Positions 7,374 to 15,619 of a DNA stretch of 47,865 nucleotides are shown here, piece by piece. This stretch comes from Microbacteriaceae bacterium (lineage in GTDB: Bacteria > Actinomycetota > Actinomycetes > Actinomycetales > Microbacteriaceae): positions 1 through 47,865 of the forward strand of contig JAIXXG010000066.1 of assembly GCA_027490915.1 (NCBI GenBank). Direction: 5' to 3'. A program made the translations under genes and the position numbers. Below the pieces are notes generated by a model that was given only the letters and a program-made list of their open reading frames with translations, searched no databases and was not told the origin of the DNA. Position 1 is the stretch's first letter, and the number at the start of each line of letters is the position of its first letter.

Positions 7374-9971
7374 CTAGCACGTCTTCAGGTCGCGAGCGTT
7401 GTTGCTGACGATGGCGGTGCCGCCGAACACGGTGATGACTGAGGGGCTCACGTCGAAGATGTGGTCGACGATGCCCGAACTGACACACGCGGTCTGGGTT
7501 ATGTAGAGCGGCGCTCCGACGGTTCCGGCCAGCACGCCACCGGCAAGGGCATCCGGAAAGTTGTATCCGTACGTCAGCAGGGCCTCGGGTGCATCGGGGC
7601 CAGCTGACGGGTAGGCCAGTTGATTGATCAGCAACGAGGTGGCGAACCGGTCGGGTCCGCCCGCACGGGTCACGTTGCTCGACCCGCCGACGAGCCCTGC
7701 CAACGCTGACTGGATGCCCGAGCTCACAACTCCCGTTCCTCCGGCGATGTACACCCGACTCGCGTCGAGGGTGGTGCCGATGAACGTCGAGGTGTCCGCA
7801 TCGAGGCCGCTGGCGGCGCCGTTGACGAGCAGAATCGGAACACCGGCGGCCGCTGCAGCGGCCCCCGCCGAAAGAGCGTCGGGGTAGTTGCTGCCTGTCG
7901 CGACCCACAGCTCGGTGCCCGGGTCTACAAGGTTCTGGTCGAGCAGGCGTTCCGCGATCCTGCGTGACGTCTCGTAGCGGGATGCACCCCCGAGCCGTAC
8001 GACCGACTCGGTCATGCCGCTCTCCGTGAAGGCCTGCAGAGCCGTCTGCACCCCGGGCGACACCGCTCCGGTTCCGCCGACGATCACGATGGTGGTGGGG
8101 TTCAGACGGTCGAGTTCGGCAGCGACGTCGGTGTCGATCGAGACGCCGTTGGTGAGCAGTAGAGGCCCGCCTTCGAGTGTGGCCGCCGGGCCGGCGCTCA
8201 GCGCGTCGGGGAAGTTGCCGCCGTTGGCGATGTACACCACCGGAACCTCGCCGGGAGAGCAGGTGCTCGCCGACGGGTAGTTCGCCCCGCACCCGAAGGT
8301 GTACTGAGAGATCTCGATCGCAGTCTGGTAGCGATTCGACCCGAAGAGCCTCACGGCATCGGCGCGCAGAAACTCACCGGTCGAGGGGGTGGCCTGCGTC
8401 TGCGAGCCCCAGCTCGCGGTGGCCGAGTATGTGTGGGTGCCCGTCAAACCCGAGATGTCCATCCCCCAAGCGCCATTCGCGGACACTGTGACGCTCTGGG
8501 GTGTTCCGCCGTCGATCGACGCTTCGACCGAGTGTCGAGAGCTACCGCCGATCACCTGAGCAGGAAGCGACGTCGTCGAGAGCGGGATACGCGGGTTCGC
8601 GTTCGTGAGCTGGGAGTCGAACCCGATCAGCGGCTCCCAGTCGGGGAAAACCTTCGCGACCTGCTCGAAGGCGGGGTTGATCGAGTAAAGCGTGGAGAAA
8701 ACACCTACGTTGCCGCTGACAGCGCAGGTTCCCAACCCTGCGTTGGATGCTGCGGAAACGATTCCTACCGCACGCGTTCCCACGACAGCTGCGCCGCCGC
8801 TATCTCCCGATCGGACGCAGATGTTCGCCACAATGCTCCCGACGCAATAGTCGCCGGGCGCCGGAAGTGAGCAGGAGCCGGGCCCGCCGCCGATGTATGC
8901 GATTCGATCGGCACCACCTTCGTCCACAGTGACCGTGAGCGGATTGTCGACGGGTATCGGGCCGCAGGTCCAGCCGGAAGTGGAACCCGATTTGCAGATC
9001 GTTGCACCGTCAAGAGCAGGGCCTGCGTCACGAATGACGAGTGGGGCCGACGAAAGCGGGGCGCCCGATGAACTCCCGCCCCAGGTGACGACCTCGGGCT
9101 TCGGGGTCCATCCCAAACCAGACACCGGTGTCATCCCGAGGTCATAGAACGTCTGGACCGGGATCGTCTCGGCCTCGTCTTCGAAGTAGCCGGGGTTCGG
9201 ATAGTTGTGGGTGATGTGGAGGCCAGCGTTGCCTATAGGGCCGATTGACGGCCCGACACCTCCGCCCGAGATCGTCGGTCGGCTGATGTTCTGCGCGGTG
9301 CGTGCCGAGCCAGTGTCGCCCCTACAGTGACCAGCCGACATGATCTGGGTCTGCTCGGTGACCACATTGAACCCGACGAAGCCGATCGAGCAACGATAGG
9401 TATTGACGATGAACTCCGGCGCGCTTGGGTAGTCCGGGTTTCCAAACAAGGGGTTAGGCACCGTCTTCGGGAAGTAGTACGGCATGCCGCCGCGCAGGTC
9501 GGCTGCGGGCTCTAGCCCCTCGATCAGGCTCAAGCGGTCGGCCGCCGGGCCGATCTCGGCGCGGGCTCCGACGCTCTCGACCACGGCCGCCTCGGCCGCG
9601 GTGCCGACGGTGACAACGAGCTCGAGACCGTCGAGCCGCGCGGCGCGCACGTCGATGTGGTCGCGCAGGGCATCCACCACCTCGACGCCGACGGCGCTCG
9701 CCTCGGCCTGAGCCAGCCACTCCGCGCCCGACAGGCCCGCGTCGCGCGCGAGCGCCTGCTCGAGCTGCGGCGGCAGGGTCTCGGCCTCGGCCGCGAAGTC
9801 GGCGACGCGCACGTCGACCATCGGCACGAGCGGATCGCGCGGCTCGACCGGGCGGGCGCTCGCGCGCGCATCCGGAACCGCCGGCGACGCGGATGCTGCC
9901 GTCACCGGCCCCGCCAGCAGGGCCGCGAGCGCGATCAGCGCGACGGCGGAGGCGGGGCGGGTGGTGCGCAT
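7374..9971 (-). CDS. Secreted trypsin-like serine protease with three CWB2 wall-binding repeats
   Basis: 865 residues from ATG at 9971, preceded by an AAGGAGA ribosome site. Residues 1-28 are a signal peptide. Residues about 30-162 look like a streptogrisin/alpha-lytic-type prosegment. The S1 protease domain follows: MSAGHC gives catalytic His215, Asp277 in TFYDLGM is a likely second member, and SGDSGGAAV gives nucleophile Ser391; paired cysteines fit a secreted enzyme. A linker/Ig-like segment (about 455-525) leads to three CWB2 repeats ending in a terminal Cys. It probably acts as a wall-anchored endopeptidase. It is 17 bp downstream of the lysozyme-like CWB2 gene, so likely co-transcribed. 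GC drops from 83% (9541-9600) to 53% (9361-9420) at the prosegment/protease boundary, hinting at a chimeric gene. Confidence 0.88.
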   Translation of the reverse strand: MRTTRPASAVALIALAALLAGPVTAASASPAVPDARASARPVEPRDPLVPMVDVRVADFAAEAETLPPQLEQALARDAGLSGAEWLAQAEASAVGVEVVDALRDHIDVRAARLDGLELVVTVGTAAEAAVVESVGARAEIGPAADRLSLIEGLEPAADLRGGMPYYFPKTVPNPLFGNPDYPSAPEFIVNTYRCSIGFVGFNVVTEQTQIMSAGHCRGDTGSARTAQNISRPTISGGGVGPSIGPIGNAGLHITHNYPNPGYFEDEAETIPVQTFYDLGMTPVSGLGWTPKPEVVTWGGSSSGAPLSSAPLVIRDAGPALDGATICKSGSTSGWTCGPIPVDNPLTVTVDEGGADRIAYIGGGPGSCSLPAPGDYCVGSIVANICVRSGDSGGAAVVGTRAVGIVSAASNAGLGTCAVSGNVGVFSTLYSINPAFEQVAKVFPDWEPLIGFDSQLTNANPRIPLSTTSLPAQVIGGSSRHSVEASIDGGTPQSVTVSANGAWGMDISGLTGTHTYSATASWGSQTQATPSTGEFLRADAVRLFGSNRYQTAIEISQYTFGCGANYPSASTCSPGEVPVVYIANGGNFPDALSAGPAATLEGGPLLLTNGVSIDTDVAAELDRLNPTTIVIVGGTGAVSPGVQTALQAFTESGMTESVVRLGGASRYETSRRIAERLLDQNLVDPGTELWVATGSNYPDALSAGAAAAAAGVPILLVNGAASGLDADTSTFIGTTLDASRVYIAGGTGVVSSGIQSALAGLVGGSSNVTRAGGPDRFATSLLINQLAYPSAGPDAPEALLTYGYNFPDALAGGVLAGTVGAPLYITQTACVSSGIVDHIFDVSPSVITVFGGTAIVSNNARDLKTC

Positions 9972-9988
9972 GAGCGTCTCCTTCGACG

Positions 9989-11818
9989 TCAGCCGCAGGT
10001 CAAGAACTCGGTGACGGTCGAGCGCAGAACGCCCGAGCCGCCCGCGAACGCCACGCGGCTGACGCCGGTGTCGACGAGGTGCTGCAGAGAGGGGGTGTAG
10101 GTGCACACGCCGTTCGACAGGTGCAGCGGCGCATCGAGCGCCCCGGCTGCCGCGGCCGAGGCGAGTGCGTCAGGGAAGTCGCGGCCGCTCGCGATGAAGC
10201 CGAGCTCGGCCGTCGGGAAGGCGAAGTCGTTGATCGCCGCCGCGGTCGCGTAGCGGTCTGCCCCGCCGAGGCGAACGACCTCGATGACGCCCGGGATGCC
10301 CGCGGCCGACGTCGCGACGCCCGCGCTCACGACGCCCGTGCCGCCCGCGATGATGACGCGGGTCGCCCCGAGCGTCTCGATCAGGGCCGCCGTGGACGGC
10401 GGAACCGCCGTCGCGCCCGGGGGCACGAGCAGCACCGGCGAGCCGAGCGAGCCGGCCGCAGCGCTCGCGGCGAGGGCGTCGGCGAACCCGGCGCCGGTCG
10501 CGACGAAGACCGTGGTCGCCCCCTCGGGGAAGGCACCGGTGGCGATGGCCTCGGCCGTCGCGTAGCGGTTCGCCCCCGCGTAGCGCGAGATCTCCGCCCC
10601 CGGCACGAGGGCCTGCAGGCGGGCGCGCACGGTCTCGCTGACGACACCCGTGCCGCCGACGATGCGGATGGTGGTCGGGTTGAGGCGCTGCAGCTCGGTC
10701 GCCGTCGCTGTCGGAACCGTGCTCGTGCTCACGAGCAGCAGCGGCGCCCCGGCGATCGCCGCCGCGGGAGCAGCCGCGAGACCGTCGGCGAAGTTCGTGC
10801 CGACCGCGATGTAGACGGTGGATGCTCCGCTCGGGTACGTCTCGCTCGAGATGCGCGCCGCCGTCGCCCAGCGGTCGCTGCCCGCGAGCCGCTCGGTCTC
10901 GACCCCGCTCGGCACCAGGGTGGTGGGGCTGCCGAACCAGTCGGTGTAGAGCCGCCAGAAGTTGCGGTTGCCGTAGCTCGAGCACGAATCCCCGAGCCCG
11001 TACAGGTTGTTGAGCGCGGCCGCGTTCGGCGTGTACGGCGTGTAGTTGTACAGGCCGGCCGTGGCCTGGTTGACGATCGTGACGCGCTTCGTGCCGCACG
11101 CGGTGTTGGGGTGGTACTGGATGTTCTCGACGCCGACCTGGAAGTTGTAGCTCGACGGGCTCAGGCGGTAGCGCTGGAACTGCGCGGCCGCCCGGTACAG
11201 CTGCTGGCTGATGCCGGCGACCGCGGGATCGCACGGAGCCGTGTCGGGGCATCCGTAGCCGAGGGCGTAGTTGACGGCCCGCTCGGTCGGCGCGGTGCTC
11301 GTGACGAGCCCCTGCTCTTTCTGCAGGGTGACGAGCAGCACCTTGGCGCTCACGCCGCAGGCGATCTGCACCTTGTAGATGATGCGCGAGATCAGCTCGT
11401 TCGTGCCGCCCGTGTAGGCGTCGCAGCGCGGGGTGGCGGCCCAGTCGACGCTGTCCTGCCGCAGGATGTCGAGGCAGCGCGTGTTCTGGCAGGTGCCGCT
11501 CTTGCTCTCGAGGAAGGCCTGGATCTCGGCCTCGCTCATCGCCGTGCGGTTGAAGAAGGCGTAGTCGCTGATGAGGTAGCCGGGGTTGAAGTTGGCGGCG
11601 ACCGCGGCCTCCTCGACACCCAGGCCGCTGGAGACACGGGCGGGGTCGAGCGTCTGGTCGACCTGCACGGTTTCGCGCGGGTTCGAGGTGGGTTCGGGCG
11701 CGGGGGCCTCCTGCGCTGCGGCCGGACCGGCCACGCCGAGCCCGATGACGACGACGAGCGCGGCGATGGCAGCGCTCGCGCGCTGCACCCATCGAGCCGT
11801 GTCGGTGCTGTCAGTCAT
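9989..11818 (-). CDS. Secreted lysozyme-like domain protein with three CWB2 repeats
   Basis: 609 residues from ATG at 11818; a GGGGGG run about ten bases upstream favours it over ATG at 11836. The signal peptide ends near AAAQEA (about residue 36). Residues about 70-290 form a domain common in secreted actinobacterial proteins: NFNPGYLISDYAFFN, then AEIQAFLESK, then LLVTLQKEQGLVTS, then SSYGNRNFWRLYTDWFGS. The KEQGL glutamate in a helix recalls the catalytic Glu of lysozyme/transglycosylase folds, so peptidoglycan cleavage is plausible but unproven. Three CWB2 repeats (about 300-609) follow, beginning ERLAGSDRWATAARI. It heads a two-gene unit with the protease gene downstream. Confidence 0.83.
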   Translation of the reverse strand: MTDSTDTARWVQRASAAIAALVVVIGLGVAGPAAAQEAPAPEPTSNPRETVQVDQTLDPARVSSGLGVEEAAVAANFNPGYLISDYAFFNRTAMSEAEIQAFLESKSGTCQNTRCLDILRQDSVDWAATPRCDAYTGGTNELISRIIYKVQIACGVSAKVLLVTLQKEQGLVTSTAPTERAVNYALGYGCPDTAPCDPAVAGISQQLYRAAAQFQRYRLSPSSYNFQVGVENIQYHPNTACGTKRVTIVNQATAGLYNYTPYTPNAAALNNLYGLGDSCSSYGNRNFWRLYTDWFGSPTTLVPSGVETERLAGSDRWATAARISSETYPSGASTVYIAVGTNFADGLAAAPAAAIAGAPLLLVSTSTVPTATATELQRLNPTTIRIVGGTGVVSETVRARLQALVPGAEISRYAGANRYATAEAIATGAFPEGATTVFVATGAGFADALAASAAAGSLGSPVLLVPPGATAVPPSTAALIETLGATRVIIAGGTGVVSAGVATSAAGIPGVIEVVRLGGADRYATAAAINDFAFPTAELGFIASGRDFPDALASAAAAGALDAPLHLSNGVCTYTPSLQHLVDTGVSRVAFAGGSGVLRSTVTEFLTCG

Positions 11819-11873
11819 GATGTCGAAACCCCCCATGGGCGCACGCGTGCGCGCACGCCCTCATTTCAGCGTA

Positions 11874-11896
11874 ACCCTCAACCACCGCCTGAGGGT
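11874..11896 (-). terminator. Hairpin downstream of the glycosyltransferase operon
   Basis: ACCCTCA (11874-11880) and TGAGGGT (11890-11896) form a 7-bp stem with a 9-base loop, about 70 bp after the stop of the gene at 11966-13138 and before the CWB2 gene. The same 147-bp gap holds a 14-bp GC palindrome (11839-11852) of unknown role. Confidence 0.5.
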
Positions 11897-11965
11897 GTTT
11901 CGGCATGCCCGGCCTATTCGGATTGCGACCGTGGGCCGCGACGGATCGCCGGAGCGCTCAGGGCC

Positions 11966-13138
11966 TCAGGCGCGGCCGAGAAACTCGGCGAGCGCCGCCG
12001 CGCTCAGGCGGCCGTCGTGCACGGCGGCCGCGAACGCGGGCCCCTGGGCCGCGAGCGCGCGGTAGTGATCGGGCCGCGCGACGATGTCGCGCAGCACGCC
12101 CTCGAGGGTGGCCGGGGTGGCCGACACGATGGGGATCTCGAGGCCCGAGGCATCCCGCACCGCCTGGCGCACCTGCTCGTGCAGGTGCACGACGACGAGG
12201 CGCCCGGCGGCGAGCGCCTCGACCGCCGCGACGCTGTAGGTGCCCGTGCGGAACTGCTCGAGCACGATGTCGCTCGCTGCGATGAGGGCGGGCATCTCGG
12301 CGAACGGCACGCCCTGCACCTGCCGGTAGTCGACGAGCCCCTCGTCGTGCAGCGCGCGCATGGTCGGCTCGATGAGCGGCGTGCCCTTCACGTACGCGCT
12401 CGAGGGCACGTGCACGACGCGCGGCACCGGGCCCGCGAGCACGGGCGCGTCGGTGGCCCACCGCTGCTGCTCGACGATGATCGGCAGCAGGGTCGACGGG
12501 CTCCAGTCGAGCAGCAGCTCGGGCGTGCTCACGAAGAGCGGAGCATCCGTGGCCCGCAGCAGCGCGCGGTGCAGAGCGGTCTGGCGGCGGTACTCGGGCT
12601 CGCGATCCCACTGCCCGTCGGCGAAGGGCGACCACTCGTCGATCGCCCGGTGGCGGTCGGGGTCGCGCAGGTCGCTGCCGTGGCTGATGAGCCCCACCTG
12701 GATGCCCCGCTCGCGCAGCGCCGCCACCTCGGCGATCGGGTCGTCGTCGAAGAGCGGCCCGAACAGCGGCCGCGCCGCCTCGAGCAGCACGTGCGTGTAG
12801 TGGCGCGCCACGGCCTCGAACTCGCGCCGCTGCCAGCGCCGCGAGAAGCGGTAGACGTTGACGGGCACGACGGTGTCGGCCGGGAAGATCGGCATGCCCG
12901 GCGCGCGGAACTGGCTGGCGTGCGCCGCCACCCCCGGCAGACGCTCGGCGGCGCGGGCCCAGGCGTGGCCCTGGCCGGCGAAGTTGACGGGCCCGATGTA
13001 GAGGCGCACCTCGGCGTCGAGCCGCGGCGCCGGCGGCGGGATCTCGGCCGTCGTGTAGCGGTAGCGCGGCGCCCGCAGCCGCCCGCCGATCGCATCGGGC
13101 AGGGCGTCGACGAGCCGTTGGGGCAGGGTGCGGGTCAT
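11966..13138 (-). CDS. Glycosyltransferase, paralogous family copy 1
   Basis: 390 residues from ATG at 13138, which overlaps the upstream stop as ATGA. It shares an architecture with 13135-14340 and 20234-21571: a V-N-x-A-G-Q-G-x-A-W-A-R-A segment near residue 45, a GLISHGSDLRDP motif near 150, a FVSTPELLLD segment near 210, a V-P-S-S-A-x-V-K-G-T donor-side motif near 255, and a terminal A-x-V-H-D-G-R-L-S segment. The two-Rossmann pattern and C-terminal AAVEALAAGRLVV helix fit a GT-B (GT4-like) retaining transferase, cytosolic, acting on a membrane-linked acceptor. Donor and acceptor are unknown. It is the last gene of a three-gene overlapping operon that starts at 15479. Confidence 0.8.
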   Translation of the reverse strand: MTRTLPQRLVDALPDAIGGRLRAPRYRYTTAEIPPPAPRLDAEVRLYIGPVNFAGQGHAWARAAERLPGVAAHASQFRAPGMPIFPADTVVPVNVYRFSRRWQRREFEAVARHYTHVLLEAARPLFGPLFDDDPIAEVAALRERGIQVGLISHGSDLRDPDRHRAIDEWSPFADGQWDREPEYRRQTALHRALLRATDAPLFVSTPELLLDWSPSTLLPIIVEQQRWATDAPVLAGPVPRVVHVPSSAYVKGTPLIEPTMRALHDEGLVDYRQVQGVPFAEMPALIAASDIVLEQFRTGTYSVAAVEALAAGRLVVVHLHEQVRQAVRDASGLEIPIVSATPATLEGVLRDIVARPDHYRALAAQGPAFAAAVHDGRLSAAALAEFLGRA

Positions 13139-14340
13139 CGGTGCTCCTCCAGCCAGGGGGCGAGCTGCCGCGCGGAGAGCGCGCCATCGTGCACTGCCGC
13201 GACGAACGCCGGGCCGGTGGCCGCCGTCGCGAGGGCGGCGCTCGGGTCGGCGAGCAGCCCGCGCAGCACCGCCTCGAGCTCGTCGGCCTCGGCCTGCACG
13301 ATCGGCACCGCGAGGCCGGTGTCGGCCTGCACGCGGTCGCGCACGACGGCAGCCACGTGCGACACCACGATGCGCCCCGCCGCCATCGCCTCGCACGCGG
13401 CCACGCCGTACGACCCGATACGGAACTGGTCGAGCACGATGTCGGCGGCACCGTAGGCGGCGGGCATCTGCGCGCTGCTCACGCCCTCGATGCGGCGGTA
13501 CTCGATGAGCCCCTCGGCCTCGAGCGCGCGCAGCGTGCCGTCAATGAGGTCGGTGCCCTTGACGATCGCGGTGCTGGGGGCGTGCGCGACGATCGGGCGC
13601 CCGCCGTGGGCGAGCGGCGCGGCGTCGGTGCGCCAGCGCTCGGGCTCGACGACGACGGGCAGCCACACGGCCTCGGGAACGTCGAGCAGCAGGTCGGGCG
13701 TCGAGACGAAGAGCGGGCATCCGGCCGCCTCGATGAGGGCGCGCGCACGATCTGCGCGCACCTGCAGCGCAGGCGTGAGCGCCCACAGGCCGTCGGCATA
13801 GGGCGAGTGGCGCTCGCGGGCGCGGTGGGCGGCCGGGTCGCGCACGTCGCTGCCGTGCCAGGCGAGGGCCACCCGGATGCCCGCCGCGCGCAGCGCCTCG
13901 ATCTCACCCCGCACGCCGCGCCCGAAAGCGTCGCCGAACAGGGGCTTGGCCGACTCGAGCAGCACGTGCGTGGCGTCGGCGAGCACCGCCTGCCGCTGCG
14001 CCCGCTGCCACGCGCGCGACCAGCGGTAGTCGCCCAGCGGAACGAGCTGGTCGGTCGCGAACCCGAAGTCGCGCACGCTGCGCACGGCCATCGCTCGCGC
14101 TCCCACGCCGGGCAGCCGCTCGGCCGCCCGCGCCCAGGCGTAGCCCTGCCCCGCGGAGTTCACGGGGGCGACGAGCAGGCGCACCGCCGTGTCGGGCAGC
14201 TGCACGGCCGGCGGCGGGGCGCTCGGGTCGAAGCGCTGCCCGGCCGGGACGACGCGGGCGAGCAGGCGCGGCGGCACGGCGCGCGCGAGGGCACCGGCGG
14301 CGCGCTGCCCGGCGGCCCGCAGCCGCGCGACCGCGCTCAC
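13135..14340 (-). CDS. Glycosyltransferase, paralogous family copy 2
   Basis: 401 residues from GTG at 14340, overlapping the upstream stop as GTGA. Same family as its neighbours at 11966 and 20234, with VAPVNSAGQGYAWARAAERL, VALAWHGSDVRDP, FVSTPDLLLD, HAPSTAIVKGTD and the closing AAVHDGALSARQL. The conserved blocks line up end to end, so 11966 and 13135 look like a tandem duplication followed by divergence. GT-B fold, sugar specificity unknown. Tight overlap with both neighbours implies translational coupling. Confidence 0.8.
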   Translation of the reverse strand: MSAVARLRAAGQRAAGALARAVPPRLLARVVPAGQRFDPSAPPPAVQLPDTAVRLLVAPVNSAGQGYAWARAAERLPGVGARAMAVRSVRDFGFATDQLVPLGDYRWSRAWQRAQRQAVLADATHVLLESAKPLFGDAFGRGVRGEIEALRAAGIRVALAWHGSDVRDPAAHRARERHSPYADGLWALTPALQVRADRARALIEAAGCPLFVSTPDLLLDVPEAVWLPVVVEPERWRTDAAPLAHGGRPIVAHAPSTAIVKGTDLIDGTLRALEAEGLIEYRRIEGVSSAQMPAAYGAADIVLDQFRIGSYGVAACEAMAAGRIVVSHVAAVVRDRVQADTGLAVPIVQAEADELEAVLRGLLADPSAALATAATGPAFVAAVHDGALSARQLAPWLEEHR

Positions 14341-15479
14341 GCGCGGCCCGCCAGCAGCGGGGCGACGAGCTCGCGGATCACCGCGGCGTCGGTCTCGAAG
14401 CTCAGCTCGCGCGCCGCCGCGGCGCTGGCCGACTTGAACGTGCGCACCGCATCCGGCGTCAGCGAACCGAGGGCGCGCACGACGTCGTCGACCGCGAAGC
14501 CGTCGGCGACCACGCCCAGACCGTGCTGCTCAACGAGCCGCTGCATCTCGATGGTCGGCCCGACGACGATGCCGAGGCGGGCCTGCACGAAATCGAAGAA
14601 CTTGTTGGGCAGCGTCAGGCGCGCGTTGGTGTGCGTGGGCGGGATCACGAAGACGCCGACGTCGTAGCCGTTGAGCGTCGCGGGCAGGGCGGCCGGCGCG
14701 ACCGGCGCGCGGAACCGGATGCGCTCGCACCCGGCTGCGCGCTGCTCGAGGCTGCGCTGGTAGGCGCCGCCGTCGCCGCCCGGCACGAGGAAGAGGTCGA
14801 GCGTGACGCGGTCGTCGAGCGCGCGCACCGCGTCGATCATCGTCTCGAGGCTGCGGCCGTGCACCGCCGCGCCGCTGTGCACCAGGCGCACCGCGTCGTC
14901 GGCCACCGGCGTCGGCTCGAGCGGCTGCCACGGGTTCGAGTTGCGCACCACCGCCGGGCGCATCCCGAAGTCGCGCTCGTAGAGCTCGGCGATCGACTGG
15001 CACACCGTGCTGGTCGCCGCACTGAGCGGCAGGTACCGCGCGCACAGGTGGCGCATGAGCGGCGCCACGAGCAGCCGCCAGCTCAGCACGTGCGTGCGCT
15101 CTTCGGGCGCCCACTCGTGCAGGTCGGCCCAGACGGGCGCGCCGCCCGCGACGGCGTGGGCGAGCGCGAGCACCCGAGCGTCGTTCGCCACGACCAGATC
15201 GAAGCGCTGCCCGCGCAGGGCATCCAGCGCGAATCTGATCGCCGGCGCCGCGAGCTCGGCTCGGCGCCACTGCCGCAGCGCCAGCGTCGCCACGCCGCCG
15301 ACGGTCTGCGGCAGCGAGGGCAACTCGCGCGGCACGGCGATGTGCTCGGTCGCCCCCTCGGGATGCCCGCCGTAGCCGACCGTCGTCACCGAGCCCAGCT
15401 GCGCGAGCACGCCCACCTGCCGCAGCACCCGCGCGTCGCGCTCGATCGGCGACAGCGAGATGCACAGGATGCGGGGCAC
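14337..15479 (-). CDS. Glycosyltransferase (GT4-type)
   Basis: 380 residues from GTG at 15479, which follows a TAGGAT -10 box by six bases. The N-terminal Rossmann half begins ILCISLSPIERDARVLRQV; a WADLHEW acceptor-side segment lies near residue 140 and the donor half has VRLVHSGAAVHGRSLETMI. The phrase LPNKFFDFVQARLGIVVGP near 300 is typical of GT4 enzymes that build surface glycans. It leads a three-gene overlapping operon with the paralogous pair downstream, and is divergent from the gene at 15620. Confidence 0.8.
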   Translation of the reverse strand: MPRILCISLSPIERDARVLRQVGVLAQLGSVTTVGYGGHPEGATEHIAVPRELPSLPQTVGGVATLALRQWRRAELAAPAIRFALDALRGQRFDLVVANDARVLALAHAVAGGAPVWADLHEWAPEERTHVLSWRLLVAPLMRHLCARYLPLSAATSTVCQSIAELYERDFGMRPAVVRNSNPWQPLEPTPVADDAVRLVHSGAAVHGRSLETMIDAVRALDDRVTLDLFLVPGGDGGAYQRSLEQRAAGCERIRFRAPVAPAALPATLNGYDVGVFVIPPTHTNARLTLPNKFFDFVQARLGIVVGPTIEMQRLVEQHGLGVVADGFAVDDVVRALGSLTPDAVRTFKSASAAAARELSFETDAAVIRELVAPLLAGRA

Positions 15480-15485
15480 CCGTGC

Positions 15486-15491
15486 ATCCTA
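15486..15491 (-). promoter_or_regulatory. -10 box for the operon starting at 15479 (leaderless)
   Basis: TAGGAT on the minus strand, six bases before the GTG start and without a Shine-Dalgarno. The remainder of the 140-bp divergent gap up to 15619 is a C/G-rich stretch with no other clear signal except the GAAGGAGA ribosome site of the plus-strand gene. Confidence 0.6.
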
Positions 15492-15619
15492 CGGCCGGGG
15501 CCGCCCGTGGGAGACTGGACGGCGGCCCGGCTCACCCCGCGCCGCCTGCCTCGTTGCCCGCCCGTCCCGAGCCGCCCGCCCGCCTCGCCGCCCGCCCGCC
15601 CGCCGAAGGAGACCCCGTC

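Noticed and set aside
11839-11852. 14-bp GC palindrome GCGCACGCGTGCGC as an operator
   Set aside because: Alternating GC palindromes arise often in this composition, and no promoter elements are placed around it.
13139-13396. N-terminal extension of the glycosyltransferase at 11966-13138
   Set aside because: It would be Arg/Gly-rich and lie inside the upstream gene; ATG 13138 has the ATGA overlap seen throughout the operon.
10079-13456. Very long plus-strand open frame (over 1100 codons) across two minus-strand genes
   Set aside because: It spans the 147-bp intergenic region and several real genes on the other strand and shows no family motif; an artefact of scarce stop codons.
15482-15619. 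Upstream ATG for the GT4 gene at 15620
   Set aside because: The extra 46 residues are Pro/Ala/Arg-rich and a strong GAAGGAGA ribosome site precedes GTG 15620.
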